From the NCBI GenBank assembly GCA_012274445.1, contig JAAROD010000081.1, forward strand, positions 372,001 through 436,000: a stretch of DNA of 64,000 nt, in the 5' to 3' direction. Positions 53,270 to 63,925 of the stretch are shown piece after piece (the stretch's first letter is position 1; every line of letters starts with the position of its first letter). Made by a program: the position numbers and the translations under genes. A model generated the notes under the pieces. It was not told the DNA's origin, did no database searches, and saw only the letters and a list, made by a program, of their open reading frames with translations. The stretch is from Sclerotiophoma versabilis. Taxonomy: Eukaryota > Ascomycota > Dothideomycetes > Pleosporales > Didymellaceae.

Positions 53270-55131
53270 ATACCTTATAAGTAAGCTGCGTATATAGATA
53301 AGCTGTGCGCTTTTACTAAGACTATACTAAAACCTACTCTATTATAGCCTATAATAACCTACTCTAATACTATGTAGAGTAGAACAACCTTTAATATTAC
53401 TTAGAGACCTCTTCTACTTTATTTATATATATTTACGTGTTATACCTAGTCTCTCTATACTATTTATAGTGTTATTAGGAGAACTTAGCCCCTTTAGCGC
53501 GTACTCTCTTCTTCTACTTCTTACTATTACTATATACTTTAAACTCCTTAAGAGTAGTTATCTACTAGCTTTCTTTAACTATAAGGGTCCCTTCTACCTT
53601 AATTTACTTCCTCTTATATAATTTCTAGTATAAGGTAGCCTTATTTACTACTTAAAGCTTAGTAATCTTCTATTATACTAATACTAGCTTATGCGTAATT
53701 ATTACTACTCTCTTTAAGACCTTTTTAAATACCTTAACTATAGAAGTAGGTAAGCTATCTATATACCTCTAAATTCTTATCTTTATAAGTATTAATTATA
53801 ACCTAAGTTCTAGAGTATTACTAGAAGTCTATAACTACTAGGGTGCGTTATTAATAAGAAGTTATAGTAATAGAGTGCACAGCTTTATATTAAGAGTTAA
53901 TATAACCTATTCTAGGTTAAATAGAACTAGTCTAGCTCTTTAGAACTCTTCTTAGATATTACTAAGAGTAAATAAAGCCTTAAAGGCTACTATAAAGTAT
54001 AGTAGAAACTTAACCTTTATAATATAGTTAATCTAGTTATAGATAAGGTTTTTAGCTTAGCGCCTATATATCTTCTTTAAAGAGGTAAAACAACCTATAT
54101 TAAAAGGCTATAGGAGGTATAATAAGTAAGAAGGTATATAGGCAGTAATAATCTTATTATTCTTATAGTATTACTAGGATATAAGTATATTATAGCTTTT
54201 ATAGCTATTAATAACTAGTAGATAGTAGGTGCTAATAGTATACTCCTTTATATATATATTAAAGTACTTTAGCTAGTCTAAACTAAGCTTATTAGTAGTC
54301 TAGCTATTTTTAGAAACTCTAATTTCCTACTTCTATAGTAGGTCCCTCTCTTTATACTAGAAAGAGAGGTAGTAGTATACTTTAAAAATAATAAAGAGTA
54401 GAATAGCCTAACCTTTAGTATTAACACCCTGTATAACTATTATCTACTTTCTATTACCTAGCTAGACTACCTTTAGCTATTCTTATTACTCTAAAGCTAT
54501 AATAACTGCCTCTATTAATATAATACCTATTATAAAGCTAGCCTTATTAAAGTTATAGGTGTTGTTATTCTAGATACTATACTTAGCTTTAATATTAGCT
54601 ACTAGGCTAAACTAGTATTAGATTACCTTAGGATTCTTATAGAGAGCTCTTTTATAGTTATATTTTTAATTAAACTTTACTATAAGCTCTAGTTAGCGCT
54701 TAATAAATATACTAGGCTAGTTTATACTAATATAGCCTAGATTATACTTAGTATATAAAGAATTAGCTATATTAGCTATAGCTATAAGCCTTAAGAGAAA
54801 TCCTTACATAACTAGCTTAAGTATATACTTTATAATTACCTACTTCTTAGTATTAGTTAGATTCTGTAAGTTAGCTATAGTATTAGCGTATAAAGGTTAT
54901 CTAGTATATTAGTTATATAGTATAGTTTTAGAGACCTTATAAATAGGTGCAGTATATTATAAAAAAAGCTTTATATCTCTTTTAAGAGCTTAAACTATAA
55001 GCTATATCTAAGCTTCTTTTAATATATTTAGCTAGCGCTGTTATTAAGGTATTAGTAAGAGAGTACTATTTTAGTATAGTCTTAGTAAAAGTGTATAGCT
55101 TACCTATATACGCAGCTTACCTATAAGGTAT
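53270..55131 (-). mobile_element. Fot1/Pot2-like DNA transposon relic, copy 2, full length (1.86 kb), inside gypsy gag
   Basis: Terminal inverted repeats of about 63 bp: left 53270-53332 (ATACCTTATAAGTAAGCTGC onward), right 55068-55131, its reverse complement. The length of about 1862 bp equals that of Fot1/Pot2-type elements. The interior is the reverse complement of copy 1, so the transposase relic is on the minus strand. It splits the gypsy gag relic at the position matching about 62173 of the intact element. Target-site duplication (TA expected) could not be resolved because of RIP. Confidence 0.85.
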
Positions 55132-56800
55132 GTTATTTAGAGTCTTAAATAAACTAGTAATTATATATTATAATATCTAATATATTTATTAGGAATAATC
55201 TGCTACTAAATATACTACTAACTTCTAGTAGCTAGCTATATTTACTAGATAGAATAATATAGTATTAATAACTATATTCCATTAGAGACTAAAGCCTAAG
55301 GTTAAGAAAGAACTTATATATACTACTATAAGTACTAATAACTTTAATAACCTAGTTAATAAAGCTATTAGTATTAATATTAAGCTTTATAAGCTTTAGT
55401 AGAAACTTAGAAATAATCTATAAATATATATTATTCCTATAGAATAATACCTACTACTATATAACCTATAGTATAATAACCTTAGCTAAGAAAACTAAAG
55501 AAATAACTACTACTAGTTAAATACTAGATACTATATATATAATAGTACTAGTAGTAGTTACTATAAACTAAAGGCTATAGACCTATCTAATATTAATAAG
55601 AGACTAGAACTATAATAGAACTAAAAAGGTAAGGGTAGTAATAAGAAGAATAAGTCTAACGTAACTTATTATAGATATAGTAAATAAGGCTACTATACTA
55701 AGAACTATTAATCTAAGAATAAGATAGTTTAATAGCTTAATATACTTGCCTATAAGAATATAAATACTACTAATAAATAGAAAGTTCTTACTAATAATAT
55801 AAAACGTCTTATAGAAGACTTTAAGACTAAATTTAATAATATTTATATTAAACTATCTAATAAGAATATATAGAATATCTAAAGCTAAGCACTTATACTA
55901 TACTAGAAGTTAGATAAATAATAGAAGTATCTATAGAACCTAATAAGATAACTATTAATATAAATAGAATAATTATATAAATAAGAACTAAAAGTATATA
56001 AGTATAAGTAGCCTACTATATCTTAGTAACTATATAATACTACTAAATAAGAAGTAAATAGAGGTATTATCTATACTTCTAATACTAAAGAAAGTTAGTA
56101 TAATATAAATATACGTAAATTTAATAAGTATATAGAAATAGAATTAGTATATTAGAAATTCTAAGATAATAATACTACCTTCTAAGAGAACTATAATTAG
56201 ATTACTAAGAGTATTAATAAGAAACTATAATAAATAGTACTCTAAACTTATATAGGATAATAATAGGTTAATAACCTAAGTAAATTCTAATAGAATTAGT
56301 AGAAGTATAACTTTAATAAACTTAGTGCTAGTAACTATACTATATAATAAGAGCTTAAGTATTAAGTAAAAAATAACTAAAGTAGAAATAAGCCTAACTT
56401 TAATAGAAAGCTAGTATTACTTCTAAACCTATAACTAAAGTATACCTTAAACTACTAAAATCTAAATTATAGAAAGCTATTATAAATAGTATATATATAC
56501 AACACCTATTATATATATAAATTAGAAAAACTTAAATAGAAATAGTTTCTAACTCCTAGAACTATATATAGAAAATAATAGTATAATTATAAGAATAATG
56601 TATATAAAATACACCTCTAGAATAAGTATTCTAAGCTATACTTTCTAGGTACAGATAACTATTAGGAAATTATATATATATAATTAGTTATTAATAGCTT
56701 CTACTATAACTAATATTAGTAGTATTACCTTAACCTAAACTATAAGCTATATAAAGGTAGTAAGATTATCTATAGATTTAGTAATAAGAAAATATTAGAG
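55132..56800 (+). mobile_element. Gypsy retrotransposon relic, gag continuation, RIP-mutated
   Basis: Continues the alignment to the intact element from about 62174 to about 63830. The zinc-knuckle region at 55670-55730 matches 62710-62765, with its first Cys codon TGT now TAT. Homology fades at about 56.8 kb, close to the gag/pol border, where another relic begins. Confidence 0.85.
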
Positions 56801-58600
56801 CTAAGATAACTAGACAAGATTAATCTAGGTGTAAAAGAGTTAATTAAGTTCCTTATTTTATTCCTATAGTAAAAGAGTGCAACTATATATATATTTTACC
56901 TTTAGGCTAGTTCTTAATTAGAGTAGAGCTAATTAATTATTCTTATCTATTAATCTAATCTCCTTAATCTACCTATATTACTGTTAATAATTATATAATT
57001 ATTAACCTTTACTATAACACACTCTCTAGAGATCCTAGTCTTTAACTAGTATTCTTATATTAGTAGGTTTATTATTACGCTCTGTTAATCCTGTTATAAA
57101 GGTTTTTTAATTATCCTGTGTACTACGTCTTTATAATTAGAGTCTAGAGAGAATTCTCTAATCTAGTTAGTAGGTAAATGCTTACGTATAATAATAAACA
57201 ATAATATATCTAATCTTTACTTCTTCTAATTCTTATTTGTATAATTCTTATCCTTCTACTTATAATCTATAAGCTAATCTCCTAACACTACTATTATTAA
57301 CGTAAGTAATCTAATTCTTCTCTTTTAGTGCACTGTTAATATTTAGTATTAGGCTCTTAATTACTATACCTTTAGTGTAATTCTAATTAATATACCTTCT
57401 AAGCTCCTAAAAACTCTCTCTAAGCATCTAATTAGTAATCTAAGCCTACTTAAAGGTTATACTCCTTCTAAGAAGATTAAGACTAAGCTTACTCTATTAC
57501 CTGCTTCTAATCTACGCTAATCTACTTAATCTAGTAGGATTTTAACTAATCCTAATAATCTAATAATAGTTTCTTCTAGATTAGAAGATAAAGATAATAA
57601 TAAGATTAATCTAAAGTTAATATTCTAGAAGTTCTAGTCTTAGACTACTACTCCTATAAAGTAGTCTACTACTACCTTTACTAATTACTTACTTATAAGT
57701 AGGATTAAGATTAGTCCTTATTATAATTATCTATATATATAGTGTGCCTGCTGCTTAAAGTAGTTTATAGATAGTATTAGTAATAGTTATTATTATAATT
57801 ATATTAACTATTAATTATATAAGAGGAGTAGCTAGTATATTAAGTATAATACTTATACTTATAGGCCCCTATAAGTAATTATTAGTCTTAGTTCTTTTTA
57901 TTTAATTACTAATTCTTTAATTAGCTATAGTTCTCTCTATTCTCTAGCTTAGGCTATAATTACTGCTGTTAATAATAAGGCTAATAGAGTAAGAGATCTA
58001 TCTTAATCTATTAATCTTTCTAATATATTTTAGGTTAAAGTTATTTTTCTACTTATAAACGCCTTGTTTAAGGCATATATATAGGTATCTAAGAAGGCTA
58101 ATCCTAATCTAGTTAATAAGAATAAGGTTATAATTAATTCTAATGTTAATAACTTTAAGGGTAGTAAGGATAATTAGTAAAATATAACTAGTACTCTCTA
58201 GGGTTTAGCTATAGATTAGATTAATTAGGCTGCTTTATCTTCTGCTCCTGCTCTGTCTAAGTAGAGTCTTAGATTAACTATAGATTAGGCTTTACTAGCT
58301 CTGTCTTCTAGTTAGTCTTATAATTAGAGTAGTTAGTTCTCTAGTTAAGCTAGTTCTGCTTAGATTAGTTATAGTTAAGCCTCTTCTAATAATTCTTAGA
58401 TTACTAATTATCTCTATTATCTAGCTGCTTAAGCTTATAACTATAGGTTTACTTATAATTAAGCTAGTACTTAGGCTTAAGCTCCTAGTTAAAGTTATTA
58501 ATCTAATACTAATATCTATAACCTAATTACTACTTATATAGTAGTAATTAATCTTCTTCTTATAGAGTTACTTAATTAATTAACTATATATTAATTAGTT
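56800..58600 (+). mobile_element. Unidentified RIP-degraded coding-like relic
   Basis: The plus strand at about 57.2-58.6 kb reads as a coding-like protein if TAG/TAA are taken as former CAG/CAA. It is Ser/Leu/Lys-rich at first, has a CACCLKQF segment near 57745 and becomes Gln/Ser/Ala-rich near 58.2-58.5 kb. It could be a gag-like or accessory protein of another element; 56.8-57.2 kb may be an LTR. I do not recognise the family. Confidence 0.4.
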
Positions 58601-58649
58601 ACTCTCTTAGCCTTTCTTAACTAATTATCTGTATTAATTATTTAGTCCC

Positions 58650-61200
58650 TTATAGATATAGATTCTGCTTAGTATATTAGTATATATAATATTATATTTA
58701 TAGATTAATCTACTTTATTAACTCTATCTTTCTTAATTACTTTATCTTTATTAATAACCTTATATAGGTTAATTAGTTGCTTAAACTTCTTAAACTATTA
58801 ATAAGTAAGTAACTTAGTTAATCTATTAGCTAGTATATTATTAGTTTCTAGATAACTAATCTAGATTAATCTCTTAGTATATTCTTGCCTAAGCTATATG
58901 TTTTATATATCTATATGCCTAAGACAAGTAGTAATCTATTAATTAGCCTCTACTACTAGTCTAATTATTTAAAGGTTATTATACTATATATTCTATAAGT
59001 TGCTTATCTTAAGATTAAGCTTATTAAAGAACTACCTAAGCATAATTATTTTCTTAGTAATATACTTAAGAGTAAGAAGCTCTGCCTTAGTTATAGAGGT
59101 AGTTACTATACTTTATCTAGTAGCTTTCTATAAGATTAGACCTCTAAAAAGTATAACTAGGTATCTATAGAATAATTATTAAGTTTCTAGATTATCTATA
59201 AAAGATATATCTTTATAGATTATTAGCTTAGCTCTATTATAATTACTATATTAGATTTCTTCTAATCTTATCCTATATAGGTATATAATTACTCTATCTA
59301 TAGCTTTTTAATATTTATTACTAGAATTAGTTAGGAAATATAATAGCTTAGATACTGTAAACGCAATATTAGGTTGCAGCATAATTACTGTATATAATAT
59401 AGATCTAACCTTTTCTTAATATGTTTTAATTTTCTTTTTAGTTACTTCTCTAGTATTTTTAATTAGTTCTTCTAAGGGGAGTAGTATTAGTAGAAATATA
59501 CTGTTTACTAATCTAAACTTCTTAGTAATCTTATTAATATACGTGTTATATATAAGAGTAATAGTTCTAAGCTCTCTATTATAGATTACTCTAATTTCTA
59601 GAAACTATTTAACTAGTCTCTAGTCTTAGATCTTGTATTTTTCTATAATCTTATTCTATAAGAGCTTAGCATCTGTTTTATAGGTCTTAGGATAGATTAA
59701 GAGAATATTATCTATATAGAAGAGTATAATAATCTTCTTACTCTTATTATAGAATAGGCAGGGCTCTTCTTTACTTAATTATAGTCTAATTAATTAAAGT
59801 AACCTTAAGAACTCCTTATACTAAAGAAGTAGTAATTCTCTTAATCTATACAGTACTTAATTAAGCCTAATATAGTATCTACTCTTCTTAAATTCTTCTA
59901 GTATTTTATAGAGTACTAGATTATCTGCTATAATTATAGTATTAAGAAATACTTTAATAACATTATACTATCTTACTTCTAGATTAAATTAAGCTATAAT
60001 TAATATTACTACTCTAAATAATTTAGCTGCTAGAGTTGCAGCGTAGGTAGATTAAAGAGAATTTATTTCTTATAAATCTCCTCTTATAATAATCTAAGCC
60101 TTATACTTAATAAAGTAGCTATCTTAATTAAATTTATAAGTCTATACCTACTTTAATAGTAATAGTTAATTCTTTACTTTAGATACTAAGATCTCTAACT
60201 AGGTACTCTTCTTAATTATCTAATTAATTTCTTTAGTTAAAGAGTCTATAAACAGAGTCTTTAGAGGGTATTATAGAAGCAACTTCTATATATTTAGTAG
60301 TAGTAGGAGATTATCTTAATAAGGGCGTAAAGTATAATCTAATTAATTAGATTTATTATTTAGCGTAGCTACTATAACTACTGCGTTTAGTATTTTATAG
60401 CTAGATTATTTATCCTAGAACTAGTTAGTTTCTAGAAGATATGTGTGTTTAAAGTTATCTATCTAATTATTTTCTTATAGATTCGCAATTAATATATTAA
60501 TACTTTCTTAGCTACTACCCTCTAGTTAATTATTATAATTCTTTCTTCTATAGAGTAGCATGTATATATTTATTAGTTAATCTATCTTAGGTACTGTACC
60601 TCTAATTCTTTAACTTAACCTTTATATTAGTATATCCCTTACTATATCTAAAGTAATAGAAGCAGTGCTAGTAGAGCTAGTATTAGGATTAGTTAGGCGC
60701 TTCTACCTTAACTTATATAATTCTATCTAATTACTAGGATAAGATAAGCTAGCTCTTATAGGTGTGTTTATATTCTGTTAACTATCTATCTCTATATAAT
60801 AACTTTAATTACCTCTACCTAGTATACCTATCTCTAGATTAGTTAGTTTAGGTATTTATAGTTATAAGTTTAATATTTTTAGATTAGTCTGTATAGATTT
60901 CTAGGTAATTACTAGCCTTATAAGTACTCTATATAGTATCTATATCTAATATATTATAATCTAGAACTAGGCTAGTTTCTGTATTATTTTATAGAGGCAC
61001 GTTACTCTTAAGCTGTTGCTTAGTAGCTAATCTATCTGTCTTAGATTGCGTTTAATCTCTAAGGTTAGGTATATTAATATTCTAGCCTAGATTAGCTAGT
61101 TCTCTGTTATAAACGATATTAGTAAGTTTAGTTACTTAATCTTTAGGTATTTCTTTGTTCTTCTTCTTTTTATAGAACAGAGATTTGTTAAATTAACATT
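58650..61200 (-). mobile_element. Ty1/Copia retrotransposon pol relic, RIP-mutated
   Basis: On the minus strand, from right to left: a reverse transcriptase with TYAATLAAKLFR, VLYRLRELLLL (former ALYGLRxSPLLW), EEPCLFYNKSKKIIILFYID (catalytic YVDD region) at about 60250-59650, and RNase H with YLVILFRGLIL, KATR, IVTTSITKAELLTL at about 59200-59050. The end near 58650 recalls the post-RNase H motif RLVVEAN and HIDI. Integrase is probably within 60.3-61.2 kb but too decayed to show. The element is cut on its 5' side by the gypsy LTR at 61266. Confidence 0.8.
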
Positions 61201-61265
61201 TCTAGTAATTATTACTTAATTAATTAATAGAACCTATATTTTATAGATATTAGAGGCTTAATAGC

Positions 61266-61783
61266 TGTTACGATCTCGGAGGATGGCACGCGGGGATGGT
61301 GACTTATTACCAATGGCGGGCCCTGGATCGGCGGGCGCCAGGCCCCAGGTCACGTGATGTCTCACGAACTCCACACAGAACCTGGAGTCAGGAGTGTGAG
61401 ACACGACAACACAACGTCACGTGATGTCCCACGAATCCCACATTGTTCCATGAATACCACAAGGCCCCCTATGGGACTTGGTGGAAGACCATGCTACACT
61501 ATGGGACATCTTAAGTATATAGTCAGTAGGAACACAACCCTTATGGTTCGTGTTCAACTTAGTCAATCAAGTTTGTCTTTGGAATCTCAACCCCCAACTC
61601 TCGAGCTAGATAGTCTACTCTATACTACTCATTGTTACCCTCCATTGTCACGGTGTCTCACTAGACAATAACCCCAACCCTTACGGATCATCCTGTACCA
61701 GCGCTCATCCCTGAGAACCAATACGAATAGTGCTTACGAGCTTTGCTTGAAAGTACAACTTCAACACTTTGAACACCCCAAAG
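61266..61783 (+). mobile_element. 5' LTR and leader of an un-RIPped gypsy retrotransposon
   Basis: Starts TGTTACGATCTCGG at the exact point where composition returns to normal. The LTR's 3' limit cannot be fixed because the other LTR is outside the window; it should fall before about 61690. The same segment appears, mutated, at 52487-52900. Confidence 0.8.
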
Positions 61784-63925
61784 ATGAGTACTACTTCAGG
61801 ATCCCGTGCTACCCATAGCAACTCCAACGCGTCACGCAACCGCGTCGACGACGACCTCGATATGGACGAAGGATCGAACGAGGGCACGACGACCTCTACG
61901 TCCACGAGTGTATACCCAGTAGCTAAGCCCGAGACCTTCGATGGTACTCGTGAGAAACTGGAAGACTGGCTTATCAAGTTCGACCTCTTCTTCATGTTTC
62001 AGGGAGAACGCATCCCTGAGGAGAAACGTGTGACGCTTGTCTCCACGTTCATGAAGGACCGCGCGTTCACGTGGATCAAACCCTTTATCCAGCGTTACCA
62101 TGGAGAAGGAACGTCCACCGACATCGACGCATGGATCGAAGACTTCGACCTGTTCAAGGAACAGATACGCCGAGTATTTGGAGTACACAACGAACCAACC
62201 ATCGCACGTCGCGACATCCAACGCATTAAGCAAACCACGTCAGCCGCCGACTATGCTGCCAAATTTCAGCAGCTAGCAACGTACACCGGCTGGGACGACA
62301 CCGCGTTGACAACGATGTTCCGACAAGGATTGAAACCACGAGTCAAAGAGGAATTGATGCGGACCGCTGCGTCTACCGATGACTTCGACTCCCTGGTCAA
62401 TACGGCAATTGATATCGATGTCAAGCTGTACGAACTACAACAGGAATTGCGAGAGGACCCACGTACACGAGCAGCAGCTCATACTACTCGCCCGCCTCCA
62501 CGCAACCCATGGCGAAACAACCTCAACCGAGGAAACCGAGGAAGCAACCGCTACCAGCCAAACACTGGACGCCGTGTACACAATAGCACCAGCAGCGGTT
62601 ACTACGGACCAGAGGCCATGGACCTGTCCAACATCAACAAAGGACCAGAACCCCGATGGAACCAGAAAAGCAAGGGTAGTGACAGGAAGGACAAGTCAGG
62701 AGTGACTTGTTATGGATGTGGCAAGCAAGGCCACTATGCCAAGGACTGTCGATCCAAGAACAAGGTGGTTCGACAACTCAACGTACTCACCCGCGAGGAT
62801 GCGGATGCCGGTGATGAATGGGAAGTTCTCACCGATGACATGGGACGTCTTATGGAGGACCCCGAACCCGGATCCGATGACGATTACATCGAACCATCCG
62901 ATGAGGACATACGGAATGCCCGAAGCCGAGCACCTACACCATACCAAGAGTTGGACGAACAGCAGAAGCATCTGCAGGACCTAGCGAGACGACCATCAAC
63001 ACAGATGGGACAAGCATACGAACGAGGACTGAAAGTGTGCAAGCACAAGCAGCCCACTATGTCTCAGCGACTACGCGACACTGCCAGACAAGAAGCGGAT
63101 GGAGGCACTATCTACGCCTCCGACACTGAAGAAAGTTGGTACGACACAGACATGCGTGAATTCAACGAACGTACAGAAGCAGAACTAGCACGTCAAGAAA
63201 TCCGAGACAACAACGCTACCTTTCAGGAAAACTGTGATCGGATTACCAAGAGCATCGACAAGAAACTACAGCAAATGGCACTTCAAACTCGCGCAGGACA
63301 ACGACAGGTCAACAACCTAAGTAAATCCCAACAGGATTGGTGGAAACATGATTTCGATAAACTCAGTGCTGGCAACTACGCCACACGACAGGAGCTCGAG
63401 CGACAAGTAAAAAACGACCGAAGCAGGAACGAGCCTGACTTCGACAGGAAGCCAGCGTTGCTTCTAAACCCACGACCAGAGTACGCCTTGGACCACCGGA
63501 ATCCAAATCATGGAAAGCTATCATGGACAGCATGCGTACACAACGCCTGTCGCATACACGAATCAGAAAAACTAGGAAAGGGATGGTTCCCGACTCCCAG
63601 TACCACATGCAGGAAACAATGGTACGATTGCAAGAACGACATGTGCGAAATGCACCTCTGGGACAAGCGTTCCGAGCTGCACTTCCCAGGCACAGACGAC
63701 CATCAGGAAATCGTATGCATGCAATTGGTTATCAACGGCTCCTGCTACAATCTACATTGGCAGCGTTGCCTCAACCCGAACTGCAAGCTGCACGAAGGCA
63801 GCAAGATCATCCATGGATTCGGTGATGAGGAGACTTTTTTAGGCAAGCGCCAAAAGAGTGCTCCGTCGAGCGATCCCTTAACGCTATTGGGGACGGCTCA
63901 CTCATCAGACTACCCATCAAGTTAA
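61784..63925 (+). CDS. Gypsy-type Gag polyprotein
   Basis: Intact 713-residue frame from ATG 61784 (first ATG; the frame opens at a TTG 15 bp earlier). The retrotransposon gag domain is clear: VAKPETFDGTREKLEDWLIK, TFMKDRAFTWIKPFI and FRQGLKPRVKEELM. One CCHC zinc knuckle, CYGCGKQGHYAKDC, lies at about residue 310. The C-terminal third is charged and holds Cys/His pairs (CVHNACRIHE, CKNDMCEMHLW, CLNPNCKLHE) that suggest three more metal-binding repeats, unusual for gag. The frame ends PSS-stop at 63925, while protease continues in the -1 frame. No stops or frameshifts: the copy looks young. Confidence 0.92.
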   Translation: MSTTSGSRATHSNSNASRNRVDDDLDMDEGSNEGTTTSTSTSVYPVAKPETFDGTREKLEDWLIKFDLFFMFQGERIPEEKRVTLVSTFMKDRAFTWIKPFIQRYHGEGTSTDIDAWIEDFDLFKEQIRRVFGVHNEPTIARRDIQRIKQTTSAADYAAKFQQLATYTGWDDTALTTMFRQGLKPRVKEELMRTAASTDDFDSLVNTAIDIDVKLYELQQELREDPRTRAAAHTTRPPPRNPWRNNLNRGNRGSNRYQPNTGRRVHNSTSSGYYGPEAMDLSNINKGPEPRWNQKSKGSDRKDKSGVTCYGCGKQGHYAKDCRSKNKVVRQLNVLTREDADAGDEWEVLTDDMGRLMEDPEPGSDDDYIEPSDEDIRNARSRAPTPYQELDEQQKHLQDLARRPSTQMGQAYERGLKVCKHKQPTMSQRLRDTARQEADGGTIYASDTEESWYDTDMREFNERTEAELARQEIRDNNATFQENCDRITKSIDKKLQQMALQTRAGQRQVNNLSKSQQDWWKHDFDKLSAGNYATRQELERQVKNDRSRNEPDFDRKPALLLNPRPEYALDHRNPNHGKLSWTACVHNACRIHESEKLGKGWFPTPSTTCRKQWYDCKNDMCEMHLWDKRSELHFPGTDDHQEIVCMQLVINGSCYNLHWQRCLNPNCKLHEGSKIIHGFGDEETFLGKRQKSAPSSDPLTLLGTAHSSDYPSS
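63835..63841 (+). promoter_or_regulatory. Candidate -1 ribosomal frameshift site (T TTT TTA)
   Basis: The heptamer TTTTTTA sits in the gag frame as AC-T TTT TTA, the phase required for simultaneous -1 slippage. After a -1 shift the frame stays open from 63841 to the window end and enters the protease. Gag stops 84 nt further on. Confidence 0.7.

Larger units (their letters stand above)
49750..61265. repeat. AT-rich block of RIP-degenerated transposons
   Basis: About 11.5 kb with very low GC, extreme TA richness and almost no CA/TG, starting just after the 5S gene and ending sharply at the LTR at 61266. No open frame of any length survives. Translated stretches still recall transposon proteins if TAG/TAA are read as mutated CAG/CAA. 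Alignment to the unmutated gypsy element at 61.3-63.8 kb shows the changes are almost all C-to-T or G-to-A on the plus strand. Confidence 0.93.

Noticed and set aside
49750..61265. CRISPR array, mitochondrial insertion or centromere core
   Set aside because: No regular spacers or organellar genes. AT-richness is explained by RIP of recognisable transposons, although a centromere cannot be excluded from sequence alone.
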